Notes: generated by a model not told the origin, from the letters alone. A stretch of 64,000 nucleotides of DNA from Mesorhizobium sp. CA14 (GCF_020165195.1 NZ_JAIUHR010000016.1:62001-126000); one strand, 5' to 3'; shown: positions 45,159 through 54,185, numbered from the stretch's first letter. Numbers and translations: made by a program.

Positions 45159-45346
45159 CCTTCTCCCCTTGTGGGAGAAGGTGGCCGCGAAGCGGCCGGA
45201 TGAGGGGTGCTGGAAGAAACGAGGCGTTGAAGAATAGGATGCTTCAAGTGCCCATTTCCCCCCTCGGAGCGATCCTTCCAACACCCCTCATCCGTCTCGG
45301 CGCTTCGCGCCGATCCACCTTCTCCCACAGGGGGAGAAGGGGAAGG
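45159..45346. repeat. Inverted pair of rhizobial hairpin repeats between convergent genes
   Basis: Copy A: CCTTCTCCC/GGGAGAAGG (45159-45181), then GGCCGC-GAA-GCGGCC (45183-45197) and CGGATGAGGGG (45197-45207). Copy B is the reverse: CCCCTCATCCG (45284-45294), GGCGC-TTC-GCGCC, then CCTTCTCCC/GGGAGAAGG (45318-45340). The two copies can also pair with each other. They may end transcription from both the transporter and phnN sides. Confidence 0.88.
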
Positions 45347-45348
45347 CG

Positions 45349-45975
45349 TCAGATCATGTCCGACAGATCCGAGAACGCCATCGCTTTGCGCAACACCTCG
45401 GCAAAGCGTTCGCCGGCGATTTCCTTGTCGCCGCTATTGTCGATCGAGGTCACGTCCGGTCCGGTCAGCTTGACGCTGGTGCTGCGCGCCAGGCGGGCAA
45501 GCACCTCGCCGCGCGATTCTCGGCCGCGCGCCGCCAGCCGCTCGGCGAGGATCTCCGGCGTGGCGGTGATCTCGACCACGGCCAGATTGGCATAGCGCTC
45601 GCGCAGCGCCGGGATGACCGCGCGGGAGACATTCGCCACGGCTACGTGGCCGTTCGCCACAGCCCAGTCGACATCGGCCGGCAGGCCATAGCGCAGGCCG
45701 TGCGCGTCCCAGCAAAGCGAGAAGGCGCCGTCGGCCTCCGCTTCGGCAAAGGCGGCATCGGCCAGCGTATCGTGGTCCTCGCTTGCCGTATCGCTTGGCC
45801 GGGTGATGACGCGGCGCACGAATTCCAGCCGCGTCTCGCCGGCAAAGCGCGCCTTGGCGTAGCCGATCAGCGTATCCTTGCCGGCGCCGCTCGGGCCGAC
45901 CACCGCGACGAAGACGCCGTGGCGGATCGGCAGGCTGTCGGCCAGCTCGCGCTCGATGAGGGCCGAGACCATCAT
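45349..45975 (-). CDS. phnN: Ribose 1,5-bisphosphate phosphokinase
   Basis: Phosphorylates ribose 1,5-bisphosphate to PRPP, the final step of the carbon-phosphorus lyase route. The 208-residue guanylate-kinase-like protein has the P-loop VVGPSGAGKDTLI, FVRRVITRPSD and FSLCWDAHGLRYGLP. It overlaps the phnM stop by 4 nt (ATGA). Confidence 0.92.
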   Translation of the reverse strand: MMVSALIERELADSLPIRHGVFVAVVGPSGAGKDTLIGYAKARFAGETRLEFVRRVITRPSDTASEDHDTLADAAFAEAEADGAFSLCWDAHGLRYGLPADVDWAVANGHVAVANVSRAVIPALRERYANLAVVEITATPEILAERLAARGRESRGEVLARLARSTSVKLTGPDVTSIDNSGDKEIAGERFAEVLRKAMAFSDLSDMI

Positions 45976-47111
45976 GCGACCCGGCGATCCTGGCGCCAAA
46001 CGGTGCGCACGACCGGCACATGGTCGTCGATGCGCACGCGCACCAGGTCGGCCCGGCGGCCTGGCTCGATGACACCGCGGTCGGCGAGGCCGACCGCTTC
46101 GGCCGGGTTCTTCGACACCATGGCTACCGCCTGCGGCAGGGAAATCCCTTCGACGACATCGCCGAGGAAGAAGGCCGACTGGATCAGGCTGAAGGGGATG
46201 TAGTCGGACGACAGGATGTCGAGCAGGCCGTTGGCCGCGAGCGTACGCGCCGAGACATTGCCGGAATGCGAGGCGCCGCGCATGACGTTCGGAGCGCCCA
46301 TCAGCACGCCGAGGCCCGCCGCTTTCGAGGCCTTGGCCGCCTCTTCCGTCGTCGGGAACTCGGCGACGCGCACGCCCTGCTCGATCGCCTCGTCGACATG
46401 GCCGGCGGTCGCGTCGTCATGGCTGGCCAGCACGATGCCGCGCTCATGGCAGGCGGCCGAGATGAAGACGCGGTTCGGACCGGAATTGCGGGCCGATTCC
46501 GCCATCCGCTTTTCGCAGAATTTCTGGAAGTCGCGGTCCGTCAGCTTCAGCTTGCGCTGGTAGTAATAGGCATAGGTCTCGAGATTGACGAACTGGCGCT
46601 GTCCGGGCGCATGATCCATCAGCGAGGCGAGCTTCACCCGCTCGTCGGTCTCGAAATTGGCGAAGGCCTCGAGGCAGTCCGGCGCCGAGACCTCGCAGCG
46701 CAGGTGGATGAAATGGTCGGCCCTGAGCCGATCCTGGCGCACGCTGTCCTCGATCGCGTCGGCCAGCTTGCGGACGTCGTCGGATTTCAGGTCGGCGTCC
46801 TCGTCCATGCCGACGCGCAAGGCGTCGAGCACGGTGGTGATGCCGGCCGTCGCAACCTGGGCATCATGGGCAAGCACCGCGGCGATCGGGTTCCAGCGCA
46901 CCTTCGGGCGCGGCGCGTAGTGGCCTTCGAGGTGGTCGGTGTGCAGCTCGACAAGGCCCGGGATGATGTAGTCGCCGCCCATGTCCTCGCCGGTGCGGGC
47001 AGCACCCGGCTCGACGGCGGCAATCAGGCCGTCGCGCAACAAAAGCGAGCCTTCGACGATTTCGTCGGGCAGCACGATGCGGGCATTGGTGAGAACGGTT
47101 TCGGCGGTCAT
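45972..47111 (-). CDS. phnM: Alpha-D-ribose 1-methylphosphonate 5-triphosphate diphosphatase
   Basis: Amidohydrolase-family enzyme that removes pyrophosphate from the ribosyl-phosphonate triphosphate before the C-P lyase reaction. The 379-residue protein has the metal motif IIPGLVELHTDHLEGHYAPRP, the later HFIHLRCEVS and VLASHDDATAGHVDEA, and ends with the composite barrel domain (GVIEPGRRADLVRV). The ATG at 47111 gives the family start. phnGHIJKL are not in the window. Confidence 0.94.
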   Translation of the reverse strand: MTAETVLTNARIVLPDEIVEGSLLLRDGLIAAVEPGAARTGEDMGGDYIIPGLVELHTDHLEGHYAPRPKVRWNPIAAVLAHDAQVATAGITTVLDALRVGMDEDADLKSDDVRKLADAIEDSVRQDRLRADHFIHLRCEVSAPDCLEAFANFETDERVKLASLMDHAPGQRQFVNLETYAYYYQRKLKLTDRDFQKFCEKRMAESARNSGPNRVFISAACHERGIVLASHDDATAGHVDEAIEQGVRVAEFPTTEEAAKASKAAGLGVLMGAPNVMRGASHSGNVSARTLAANGLLDILSSDYIPFSLIQSAFFLGDVVEGISLPQAVAMVSKNPAEAVGLADRGVIEPGRRADLVRVRIDDHVPVVRTVWRQDRRVA

Positions 47112-47131
47112 CTCGGGCGGTCCTATATCAA

Positions 47132-47839
47132 TCAAGCTGTTTTGCGGGCGGGGCTGCGGCCAAGCGCATGGTGGGAAAGCACCATGAACGGAGCGCCGGG
47201 CTCGCTTTCGACGAACAAGGTCAGCGCATCCACCGGCACCGGCTGCCGCAGCACATCGGCGAACAGGCCGTCGATCGCTGCGCGAAGACGTGGGCTTTCC
47301 TCCGGCCCGACGCGCCCCGACAGCGTCATGTGGAAGCGGAACGTGTCGAAGACGTAAGGATAGCCCCATTGGCAGAGGTTGCGGAACTCGTCCGGCTTCA
47401 GCGCATCGGGGCTGCGGCGCTCGATCTCGGCCTCCGTCAGCGGCGCGCGGAACGGATCGAAGGCGCGCACCACCTCGCCGGCGAAATCGTTGAGCGGCGC
47501 GAACTGCGTTTCCGGCACCAGCGCGAAGAAGCCGTCGATCTGGCCGATGACCAGACGCGAGATGACAACCGGCGGCGTCGCCTCGGCGAAAGCGTCGAGC
47601 GCGGCGCGCAGCGAAGCTTCCGTCTCGTTCGGCGCCAGCCGGAACGGCGCCTTCAGCGTGGCGTGGAATCCGTAGCGCCGGGCGGACGCGGTGTGGAAGG
47701 CGACCTCCGCGGCCGACAGATCGCCCACGGCCTCGACCGGCCGCGTCGCCGCGCCGAACGGGTCGCGGCCCAGCCAGTTGGCGGCAATGCGCGCCAGCCT
47801 CTCGTCCTGCCTCGGGGTGTAGTAGATGGCGTAGCGCAT
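47132..47839 (-). CDS. DUF1045 phosphonate-associated 2H phosphoesterase-like protein
   Basis: The 235-residue protein has two H-x-T motifs, His59-Ala-Thr (RYGFHATLKAPF) and His170-Met-Thr (FRFHMTLSGRV), the hallmark of 2H phosphoesterases. The family is regularly found in phn operons. It may open the 5-phosphoribosyl 1,2-cyclic phosphate made by C-P lyase, a job done by PhnP elsewhere; this is inference. No PhnP lies in the window. It is followed by phnM with a 20-nt gap. Confidence 0.87.
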   Translation of the reverse strand: MRYAIYYTPRQDERLARIAANWLGRDPFGAATRPVEAVGDLSAAEVAFHTASARRYGFHATLKAPFRLAPNETEASLRAALDAFAEATPPVVISRLVIGQIDGFFALVPETQFAPLNDFAGEVVRAFDPFRAPLTEAEIERRSPDALKPDEFRNLCQWGYPYVFDTFRFHMTLSGRVGPEESPRLRAAIDGLFADVLRQPVPVDALTLFVESEPGAPFMVLSHHALGRSPARKTA

Positions 47840-48089
47840 GGGCGTTCCTCGTCAAGCGCGCTGCGTGCCCCGAAGGATTATGCGACGCGCTTCAAGTCAT
47901 TGTCTCGGCAAGTCGTGGGCCCAAAAAACGCCGGAGCGCTTGCGGCGACATGCACCGGAACCGCTGCCATAGGTGATTTCCATGACGGATTGACGAAGCT
48001 TTCATGGGTTTTCGAAGGCAAGTCCAGCACCGAGCTCGTTAGCCGACGATTTTTCAGAGCCTGGACCAACGGCTTTGCCGGCGTGCCGA

Positions 48090-48902
48090 TCAGGCCTTCA
48101 TCAGCCATTCATGCTCGGCCGCGTTGTGGAATTTCCACGTCCGCTTCGGTCCGGCCATGACATTGAGGTAATAAAGGTCGTAGCCGTGGCAGGCGGCGCA
48201 AGGGTGATAGCCCTTGGGCACCAGCACGACATCGCCGTCCTCGATCGCCATCGCTTCGTCCAACTCGCGCACGCCGTTGCGGTCGGCATCGGTGTAGACG
48301 CGTTGGAAGGCAAAGCCCTGCGGCGGGTTGAGCCGGTGGTAATAGGTTTCCTCGAGATAGGATTCGGCCGGCAGGTTGTCTTGGTCGTGCTTGTGCGGCG
48401 GGTAGCTGGAGGTATGGCCGCCGGGCGTGATCACCTCGACCACCAGCAGCGAATCCGCCGGTTTGCCCTCGGGCAGGATGTTGGTGACGTAGCGCGTGTT
48501 GGTGCCCTTGCCGCGCACCTCCTGGCCGAGATCGTCAGGCCCGATGACGCGCACCGGCAGGCCGCCGTCTAAGCCGGGCGCCGAGCAGACGGCAAGCTCC
48601 AGTTCGGTATCGGCCGTCACCGACCAGTCCGAGCCTTGCGGCACATAGACCGACCAGGGCTTGCCTTCGAAGGGCGACATGCGCTCGCCGAGCAGGCCGA
48701 GGTCCTTGCCGCCGGCCGACGCCTTGCCCTTGCCGGTGACGAAGACCAGGCACACTTCGCGCTCGCCCGTCTTTCCCGACGCCGTCTCGCCTGGCCGTAG
48801 CCGATGCAGATCGAAGCCGACATAGGTCCAGCCGGCGCTTTGCGGCGTGATGTGGGCGACATGGCCGTGGCCCTTGTCGGCCTTGACGAGCAGTTTCGAC
48901 AT
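48090..48902 (-). CDS. iolB: 5-deoxy-glucuronate isomerase
   Basis: Cupin-fold enzyme converting 5-deoxy-glucuronate to 2-deoxy-5-keto-gluconate in myo-inositol catabolism. The 270-residue protein has SSYPPHKHDQ and ESYLEETYYHRLNPPQGFAFQRVYTD with metal-binding His/Glu residues, then VLVPKGYHPCAACHGYDLYYLNVMAG. The ATG at 48902 follows AGGAG. It is the last gene of the iol run; its 3' side is a 250-bp gap in which I see nothing. Confidence 0.95.
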   Translation of the reverse strand: MSKLLVKADKGHGHVAHITPQSAGWTYVGFDLHRLRPGETASGKTGEREVCLVFVTGKGKASAGGKDLGLLGERMSPFEGKPWSVYVPQGSDWSVTADTELELAVCSAPGLDGGLPVRVIGPDDLGQEVRGKGTNTRYVTNILPEGKPADSLLVVEVITPGGHTSSYPPHKHDQDNLPAESYLEETYYHRLNPPQGFAFQRVYTDADRNGVRELDEAMAIEDGDVVLVPKGYHPCAACHGYDLYYLNVMAGPKRTWKFHNAAEHEWLMKA

Positions 48903-48916
48903 GGGAGCTCCTTGGA

Positions 48917-49129
48917 TCATTCCTTCGGCTCGACCGGAGGCTTCGCCTCCTCCGCCGGCTTGTAGAGGTAGAAAAACTGCCACACCGCATAACCGGCGAA
49001 GCCGAGCGCGATGACGCCCCAGAAGGGTGTGCCGGAGGCGAACTCGATCACCGACCAGACCAGGCAGACCGCGACGACGGCGATGCGGCGCCACAGCGGC
49101 CGGAAGAAGGGATGCTCATAGTCTTTCAT
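48917..49129 (-). CDS. Small membrane protein between iolE and iolB
   Basis: The 70-residue protein starts MKDYEHPFFRPLWRRIAV. It has two predicted membrane helices (about residues 14-32 and 35-52) and an acidic, Pro-rich C-terminus. I do not recognise a family. It lies 14 nt before iolB on the same strand, so it is co-transcribed with inositol genes. Confidence 0.65.
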   Translation of the reverse strand: MKDYEHPFFRPLWRRIAVVAVCLVWSVIEFASGTPFWGVIALGFAGYAVWQFFYLYKPAEEAKPPVEPKE

Positions 49130-49193
49130 CGCGCCAATCCAGGATTTTACCAAAGCGCAACGGATAAACCGCGCGCCCCGGCGAATCCACCGG

Positions 49194-50108
49194 TTACGCC
49201 GAAAACCCTTGCGTCTCGACCGTATAGCCGGCGGCCGTCATCACCCGCATCAGCTCCTTGTGGCCGACTTGAGCCATCTTGAGCGGTGGGTTCTTCTTCG
49301 GGTCCTGCTCGGCCTCGACCACGAACCAGCCCTCATAGCCGTGGTCGGCGAAACGCTGGACGATGGCGCCGAAGTCGAGCGAGCCGTCGCCCGGCACGGT
49401 GAAGGCGCCAAGTGCCACAGCATCGAGGAAGGACTGTTTTGTCCGGTCGAGCCCGTCGATGACGCCCATGCGCACGTCTTTCACATGGACGTGGTTGATG
49501 CGCTTGTGGTGGTTGTCGATCGCGCGCAGCACATCGCCGCCGGCAAAGGCGAGATGGCCGGCGTCGAGCAGCAGCGGAATGCCTTCGCCGGAATTGCGCA
49601 TGAAGGCGTCGAGCTCCGGCTCGGTCTCGACCACCGCTGCCATGTGGTGGTGATAGGAAAGCGGTATGCCCTGCTCGGCGCACCATTCGCCGAATTCGGT
49701 GACGCGGCGGCCATAAGCCTTCATCTCGTCGTCTGAAAGTTTCGGCTTGGTGGCCAGAGGCTTGGAGCGGTCGCCCTGGATGGACCGGCCGACCTCGCCA
49801 TAGACGATGCAGGGCGCGTCGACCGCCTTGAACAGGTCGATCATCGGCTGGATGCGATCCTTATTCTTCGCCAGGTCCTCATCGACCAGCGTGCCGGAGA
49901 ACCAACCCCCGCAGAGCGTGACGTCGGCCTCCTTCAGGATTGGCAGCATCACCTTCGGATCGTTGGGGAAACGGCGGCCCATCTCCATGCCGGTGAAGCC
50001 CGCCGAGCGCGACTGGCGCAGACATTCCTCCAGCGACACGTCGTCGCTCAATTCCACCAGATCGTCGTTCCACCATGCGATGGGGGACATGCCCAGTTTG
50101 GCTTTCAA
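49194..50108 (-). CDS. iolE: Myo-inosose-2 dehydratase
   Basis: Dehydrates 2-keto-myo-inositol to the diketone. The 304-residue xylose-isomerase-like TIM barrel has MSPIAWWNDD, GFTGMEMGRRFP, LSYHHHMAAVVET (metal His), LLLDAGHLAFAGGD and FVVEAEQDP. The likely start is TTG at 50108 with GGAG 7 nt upstream; the next ATG at 50090 would trim six residues. A paralogue lies at 62619. Confidence 0.93.
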   Translation of the reverse strand: MKAKLGMSPIAWWNDDLVELSDDVSLEECLRQSRSAGFTGMEMGRRFPNDPKVMLPILKEADVTLCGGWFSGTLVDEDLAKNKDRIQPMIDLFKAVDAPCIVYGEVGRSIQGDRSKPLATKPKLSDDEMKAYGRRVTEFGEWCAEQGIPLSYHHHMAAVVETEPELDAFMRNSGEGIPLLLDAGHLAFAGGDVLRAIDNHHKRINHVHVKDVRMGVIDGLDRTKQSFLDAVALGAFTVPGDGSLDFGAIVQRFADHGYEGWFVVEAEQDPKKNPPLKMAQVGHKELMRVMTAAGYTVETQGFSA

Positions 50109-50147
50109 GTCGTCACTCCAGCTTCGGATTGTCCAATTTCGTTCGTC

Positions 50148-50281
50148 GGCGCTGCCCCTCATCCGCCTGCCGGCACCTTCTCCCCGTGAAGGACAGGGAG
50201 AAGGGACAAGCTCCAGCGCTGGCGACCCCCTCTCCCCGTTCTTACGGGGAGAGGGTGAGGGTGAGGGTGAGGGGCAGCGCC
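50148..50281. repeat. 134-bp nested palindromic element between iolD and iolE
   Basis: The outer arms GGCGCTGCCCCTCA (50148-50161) and TGAGGGGCAGCGCC (50268-50281) are perfect 14-nt complements. Inside are CCTTCTCCC/GGGAGAAGG (50176-50204) and CCCTCTCCCCGT-TCTT-ACGGGGAGAGGG (50228-50255). Three GGGTGA units run at 50253-50270. It lies 4 nt after the iolD stop and separates iolD from iolE in the operon. Confidence 0.9.
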
Positions 50282-50285
50282 AGCG

Positions 50286-52136
50286 TCAATCGCCTGCACT
50301 CTGCATCTGCTTTCTCTCTTCATAGACCTTGCGCGCGGCATTGACCTGCGGCCGCGACGAGACTTCCGGCACGGCGACGTCCCACCAATGGCCGCCGGCC
50401 TCGGTCGACACCAGCGGGTCGGTGTCGATGACCAGCACCGTGGTCTTGTCGTTTTTCTTCGCCTTGGCCAGCGCTGTCTCCAGTTCGGCGATGGACGCCA
50501 CCTTCTCGGCGACGGCGCCTAAGCTTGCCGCATGGGCGGCGAAGTCGACGTCCGGCATCACCTCGTGGCGCGCGTCCTTCAAGAGATTGTTGAAGTTGGC
50601 GCCGCCGGTCGCCATCTGCAGCCGGTTGATGCAGCCATAGCCGCGATTGTCGAGCAGCACGATGGTGAGCTTCAGGCCAAGCATCACCGAGGTGGCGATC
50701 TCGGAATTGAGCATCAGATAGGAGCCGTCCCCGACCATGACGACGACCTCCTGGTCGGGCTTCGCCATCTTGACGCCGAGCCCGCCGGCGATCTCGTAAC
50801 CCATGGTCGAGAAGCCGTATTCGGCATGGTAGGAGCCCGGCGCGCCCGCCTGCCAGAGCTTGTGCAATTCGCCCGGCAGACCGCCCGCAGCATGCAGAAG
50901 CGTCACGCCCGAGCCCATGGCGCGCTGCACGGCGCCGATCACCTGCGCATCGGAAGGATAGGCGGTGTTGGTCGAAGCGGTCACCTTGGCGGCGGCGGCC
51001 TGCCATTCCGTCTTGCCCTTCATCGCATTGTCGGTCCAGGTGGCCGGCGCCTTCCAGCCCTTCAGCGCGGCGGACAGTTCGGCAAGCCCCTCGGCCGCGT
51101 CGGCGACCAGCGGCAGCGCCCAATGCTTTCCGGCGTCGAAGGCCTGGGTATTGAGGCCGATTATGGTGCGGCCGGCATTCTTGAACAGCGCCCAGGAGCC
51201 GGTGGTGAAATCCTGCAGCCTGGTGCCGACGGCGAGCACGACATCGGCCGCTTCGGCCAGCCGGTTGGCGGCCGACGTGCCGGTGACGCCGACGGCTGCC
51301 ATATTGAGCGGATGATCGTCGGGCAACGAGGATTTGCCGCCCTGGGTCTCGCAGACCGGAATACCGGCGCCCTGCACCAGTTTGGCGAGCTCGTCCGAAG
51401 CCTGCGAATACAGCACCCCGCCGCCCGCGATCACCAGCGGCTTCTTCGCGCCCTTCAGCGCTGCGACGGCTGCCGCCAGCTCACTGCGATCCGGGCGCAG
51501 CCGGCGCAGTGCCCAGACACGCTCGGCGAACAAGCTTTCGGGATAATCATAGGCTTCGGCCTGCACGTCCTGGCAGAGCGAGAGCGTCACCGGGCCGCAT
51601 TCGGCCGGATCCGTCAGCACCTGCATCGCGCGGTTCAGCGCCGGGATGATCTGCTCCGGCCGCGTGATGCGGTCGAAATAGCGCGATACGGGACGGAAGC
51701 AGTCATTGACGCTCGCCGTGCCGTCGGAGAAATCCTCGACCTGCTGCAGCACCGGGTCGGGCAGGCGGTTGGCAAAGATATCGCCCGGCAGAAACAGGAC
51801 AGGCAACCGGTTTACATGCGCGAGCGCCGCGGCCGTCACCATGTTGAGCGCGCCGGGGCCGATCGACGAGGTCGCGGCCATGAAGCGGCGGCGGAAATTG
51901 GCCTTGCCATAGGCGATCGCCGCATGCGCCATCGCCTGCTCGTTATGGGCGCGGAAGGTCGGCAGCTCGTCTCGCACCTGATAGAGCGCCTCGCCAACGC
52001 CGGCGACATTGCCATGGCCGAAGATCGCCCAGACGCCGCCGAAGATCGGCACCTTCTTCCCGTCGATCTCGGTCATTTGCCGGCTGAGGAAGCGGGTCAG
52101 CGCCTGCGCCATCGTCAGGCGGATTGTCTTGCTCAT
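50286..52136 (-). CDS. iolD: 3D-(3,5/4)-trihydroxycyclohexane-1,2-dione hydrolase
   Basis: Thiamin-diphosphate enzyme that opens the inositol-derived ring to 5-deoxy-glucuronate. The 616-residue protein has the N-terminal Glu motif AHNEQAMAHAAIAYGKA, a central domain, and the C-terminal cofactor motif VVVMVGDGSYLMLNSEI with the downstream LLDNRGYGCINRLQ. The ATG at 52136 follows GGAGGAG. It follows iolC with a 32-nt gap. Confidence 0.96.
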   Translation of the reverse strand: MSKTIRLTMAQALTRFLSRQMTEIDGKKVPIFGGVWAIFGHGNVAGVGEALYQVRDELPTFRAHNEQAMAHAAIAYGKANFRRRFMAATSSIGPGALNMVTAAALAHVNRLPVLFLPGDIFANRLPDPVLQQVEDFSDGTASVNDCFRPVSRYFDRITRPEQIIPALNRAMQVLTDPAECGPVTLSLCQDVQAEAYDYPESLFAERVWALRRLRPDRSELAAAVAALKGAKKPLVIAGGGVLYSQASDELAKLVQGAGIPVCETQGGKSSLPDDHPLNMAAVGVTGTSAANRLAEAADVVLAVGTRLQDFTTGSWALFKNAGRTIIGLNTQAFDAGKHWALPLVADAAEGLAELSAALKGWKAPATWTDNAMKGKTEWQAAAAKVTASTNTAYPSDAQVIGAVQRAMGSGVTLLHAAGGLPGELHKLWQAGAPGSYHAEYGFSTMGYEIAGGLGVKMAKPDQEVVVMVGDGSYLMLNSEIATSVMLGLKLTIVLLDNRGYGCINRLQMATGGANFNNLLKDARHEVMPDVDFAAHAASLGAVAEKVASIAELETALAKAKKNDKTTVLVIDTDPLVSTEAGGHWWDVAVPEVSSRPQVNAARKVYEERKQMQSAGD

Positions 52137-52168
52137 GATGTCTCCTCCGCGGTCCTTCAGCGGTCTTC

Positions 52169-54103
52169 TTATGCGGCCTTGCGGCCGCGTGCGGCAAGCC
52201 ATGCCTCGGTCAACTGTTCGAAGCGCGCGGATATGTCGGCGATCGCCTCGTCATCCGACATCCTGCCGGCCAGCCATCGTTCGGCGGCGTTGACGAAGAT
52301 GGTGCGACCGACGGCAAATCCCTTGACGATCGGCGCATTGGCGGTGGCGGCAAACGCCGCGACCAGCTCGTCCTGCGGCGCCTCCAGCCCGAGCAGCACC
52401 ACGCCACGGCACCAAGGATCGTTCTTGACGATCACCTGTTCGATTTTCGCCCAGGCGCCCGCCGAAGCCTGCGGCTCGAGCTTCCACCAGTCCGGTTTGA
52501 TGCCCAGCGCATAGAGTTCTTCCAGCGCGCGCGGAATGGTGGTGTCGTCGAGCTTGCCGTGCTTGCCGGCGATGATCTCGACCAGCAGTTCGCGTCCCAC
52601 TTTCCGCGCCGCCTCGAACAGCGCGCGCAGCTTCTGCTGCTGCTCGGTCTTTAGCGCTTCCGGGTCGTCCGGGTGATAGAAGCACAGGCATTTGATGCAG
52701 TGGTCGACCGGCCATTCGGTGAGCTGTGAACCGATATCCTGCGAGAATTCGAAGCGCAGCGGCCGCGATCCAGGCAATTCGACGGGGCGGCCGAGCCAGG
52801 CGAAGGGATGGCGGGCGAATTCGAACATCGCATCGCGGCCATATTTCTCGTCGATCAGCATGCCGTAGCCGTCGCGGCCGGCGGCGACCTTTGCCGCCGC
52901 CTTGACCGTCAGCACCTTGAAGTCGGGAATACGCGAAACATCGGCGCCGACCCTGGCCGCCACATCTTCCAACTGCACGCGATGGTCGCAGGCTAAAGCC
53001 ATCAGCGAGGGGATGTCGCGCCGGCGCGTCGTTGCCCAATGGATATGGTTGATCGCGTCGTCCTTGCGCAGCGCCAGGTGTTTGCTGCCGTGCTTCAAAA
53101 AGAATTGCAGCTCCTCGAAGGTCGGATATTCCGGCGCGCAGAGCAGGCGCGACACCGCGAAGGCGCCGCAGGCATTGGCCCAGGTCGCGGCGGTGGCAAA
53201 ACTCTCGCCGCCGAGCCAGCCGCGCAGGAAGCCGGACATGAAGGCGTCGCCGGCACCCAGCACATTGTAGATCTCGATCGGGAAACCCTTGCCGACGATG
53301 CCGTCCTCGAGATCGTCGCTGATCGGGCCGTCATAGACGATGCAGCCCTTGGCGCCGCGCTTGAGCACGATGGTGGCCGAGGACAGCGCGCGGATCGTCT
53401 TCAGCGCGCTGAGGCAATCGTCGGCGCCCGACGCGATCATGATCTCTTCCTCGGTGCCGACGATGAGATCGCAATCGGGCAGCACCGTCTTCAGCTGCGC
53501 CGAGACCCGGTCCGACTTGACATAGCGCTCGAAGCCTTCGGCATGGCCGGCAAGACCCCAGAGGTTCGGGCGATAGTCGATGTCGAACACAACCTTGCCG
53601 CCCTTGGCCTTCATCAGGCGGATCGCCTTGCGCTGCGCGGCGTCGGAATTCGGCCGCGAGAAATGCGTGCCGGTGACGACGACCGAGCGCGCCGAGGCGA
53701 TGAAGGCCTCGTCGATATCCTCCTCGGCCAGCGCCATGTCGGCGCAGTCCGAACGATAAAAAATCATCGGCGAGACGCCTTCGCTCTCGACCGAAAGCAG
53801 CACCAGCGCCGTCAGCCGCTCCTTATCGGTCTTCAGCCCGTCGACCGAGACGCCTTCGCGCCGAAGCTGCTCGCGGATGAAGCGGCCCATCTGCTCGTCG
53901 CCGACGCGGGTGAGCAGCGCCGAGCGCAGGCCGAGCCTCGCCGTGCCGACGGAAATGTTGGCCGGGCAGCCGCCGACCGACTTGGCGAAAGAGGTGATGT
54001 CCTCCAGCCGCGAGCCGATCTGCTGGCCATAGAGATCGACCGAGGCGCGGCCGATGGTGATGACGTCGAGCGGCGGGTATTTCCCTTCCACGGCTTCGCC
54101 CAT
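52169..54103 (-). CDS. iolC: 5-dehydro-2-deoxygluconokinase fused to a DUF2090 aldolase-type domain
   Basis: Residues 1-330 or so form a PfkB sugar kinase (SVGGCPANISVGTARLG; anion-hole motif NVLGAGDAFMSGFLRGW). Residues 340-644 are DUF2090, a class I aldolase-like TIM barrel starting MALACDHRVQLEDVA with KCLCFYHPDD and GFAVGRTIF. The kinase phosphorylates 2-deoxy-5-keto-gluconate and the second domain presumably cleaves the product, replacing IolJ. No iolJ or iolA lies in the window. The fused form is usual in rhizobia. IolR-type boxes lie 85-125 nt upstream. Confidence 0.94.
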   Translation of the reverse strand: MGEAVEGKYPPLDVITIGRASVDLYGQQIGSRLEDITSFAKSVGGCPANISVGTARLGLRSALLTRVGDEQMGRFIREQLRREGVSVDGLKTDKERLTALVLLSVESEGVSPMIFYRSDCADMALAEEDIDEAFIASARSVVVTGTHFSRPNSDAAQRKAIRLMKAKGGKVVFDIDYRPNLWGLAGHAEGFERYVKSDRVSAQLKTVLPDCDLIVGTEEEIMIASGADDCLSALKTIRALSSATIVLKRGAKGCIVYDGPISDDLEDGIVGKGFPIEIYNVLGAGDAFMSGFLRGWLGGESFATAATWANACGAFAVSRLLCAPEYPTFEELQFFLKHGSKHLALRKDDAINHIHWATTRRRDIPSLMALACDHRVQLEDVAARVGADVSRIPDFKVLTVKAAAKVAAGRDGYGMLIDEKYGRDAMFEFARHPFAWLGRPVELPGSRPLRFEFSQDIGSQLTEWPVDHCIKCLCFYHPDDPEALKTEQQQKLRALFEAARKVGRELLVEIIAGKHGKLDDTTIPRALEELYALGIKPDWWKLEPQASAGAWAKIEQVIVKNDPWCRGVVLLGLEAPQDELVAAFAATANAPIVKGFAVGRTIFVNAAERWLAGRMSDDEAIADISARFEQLTEAWLAARGRKAA

Positions 54104-54185
54104 TCGAACCTCCCATCGGCCTTGTTGTGCAGAGCAGCGTCGTTTTGGACAGCACGCGCCAGCGATGGCGTGGTGTCGTCAATAT

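Noticed and set aside
47878..48108. A 76-codon frame overlapping the end of iolB
   Set aside because: It overlaps iolB, lacks motifs and sits in a gap that otherwise shows nothing.
50532..52514. A 660-codon open frame on the plus strand opposite iolD
   Set aside because: It is the antisense shadow of iolD/iolC in high-GC DNA; it has no family-like motif and is rich in Arg, His and Asp, as such shadows are.
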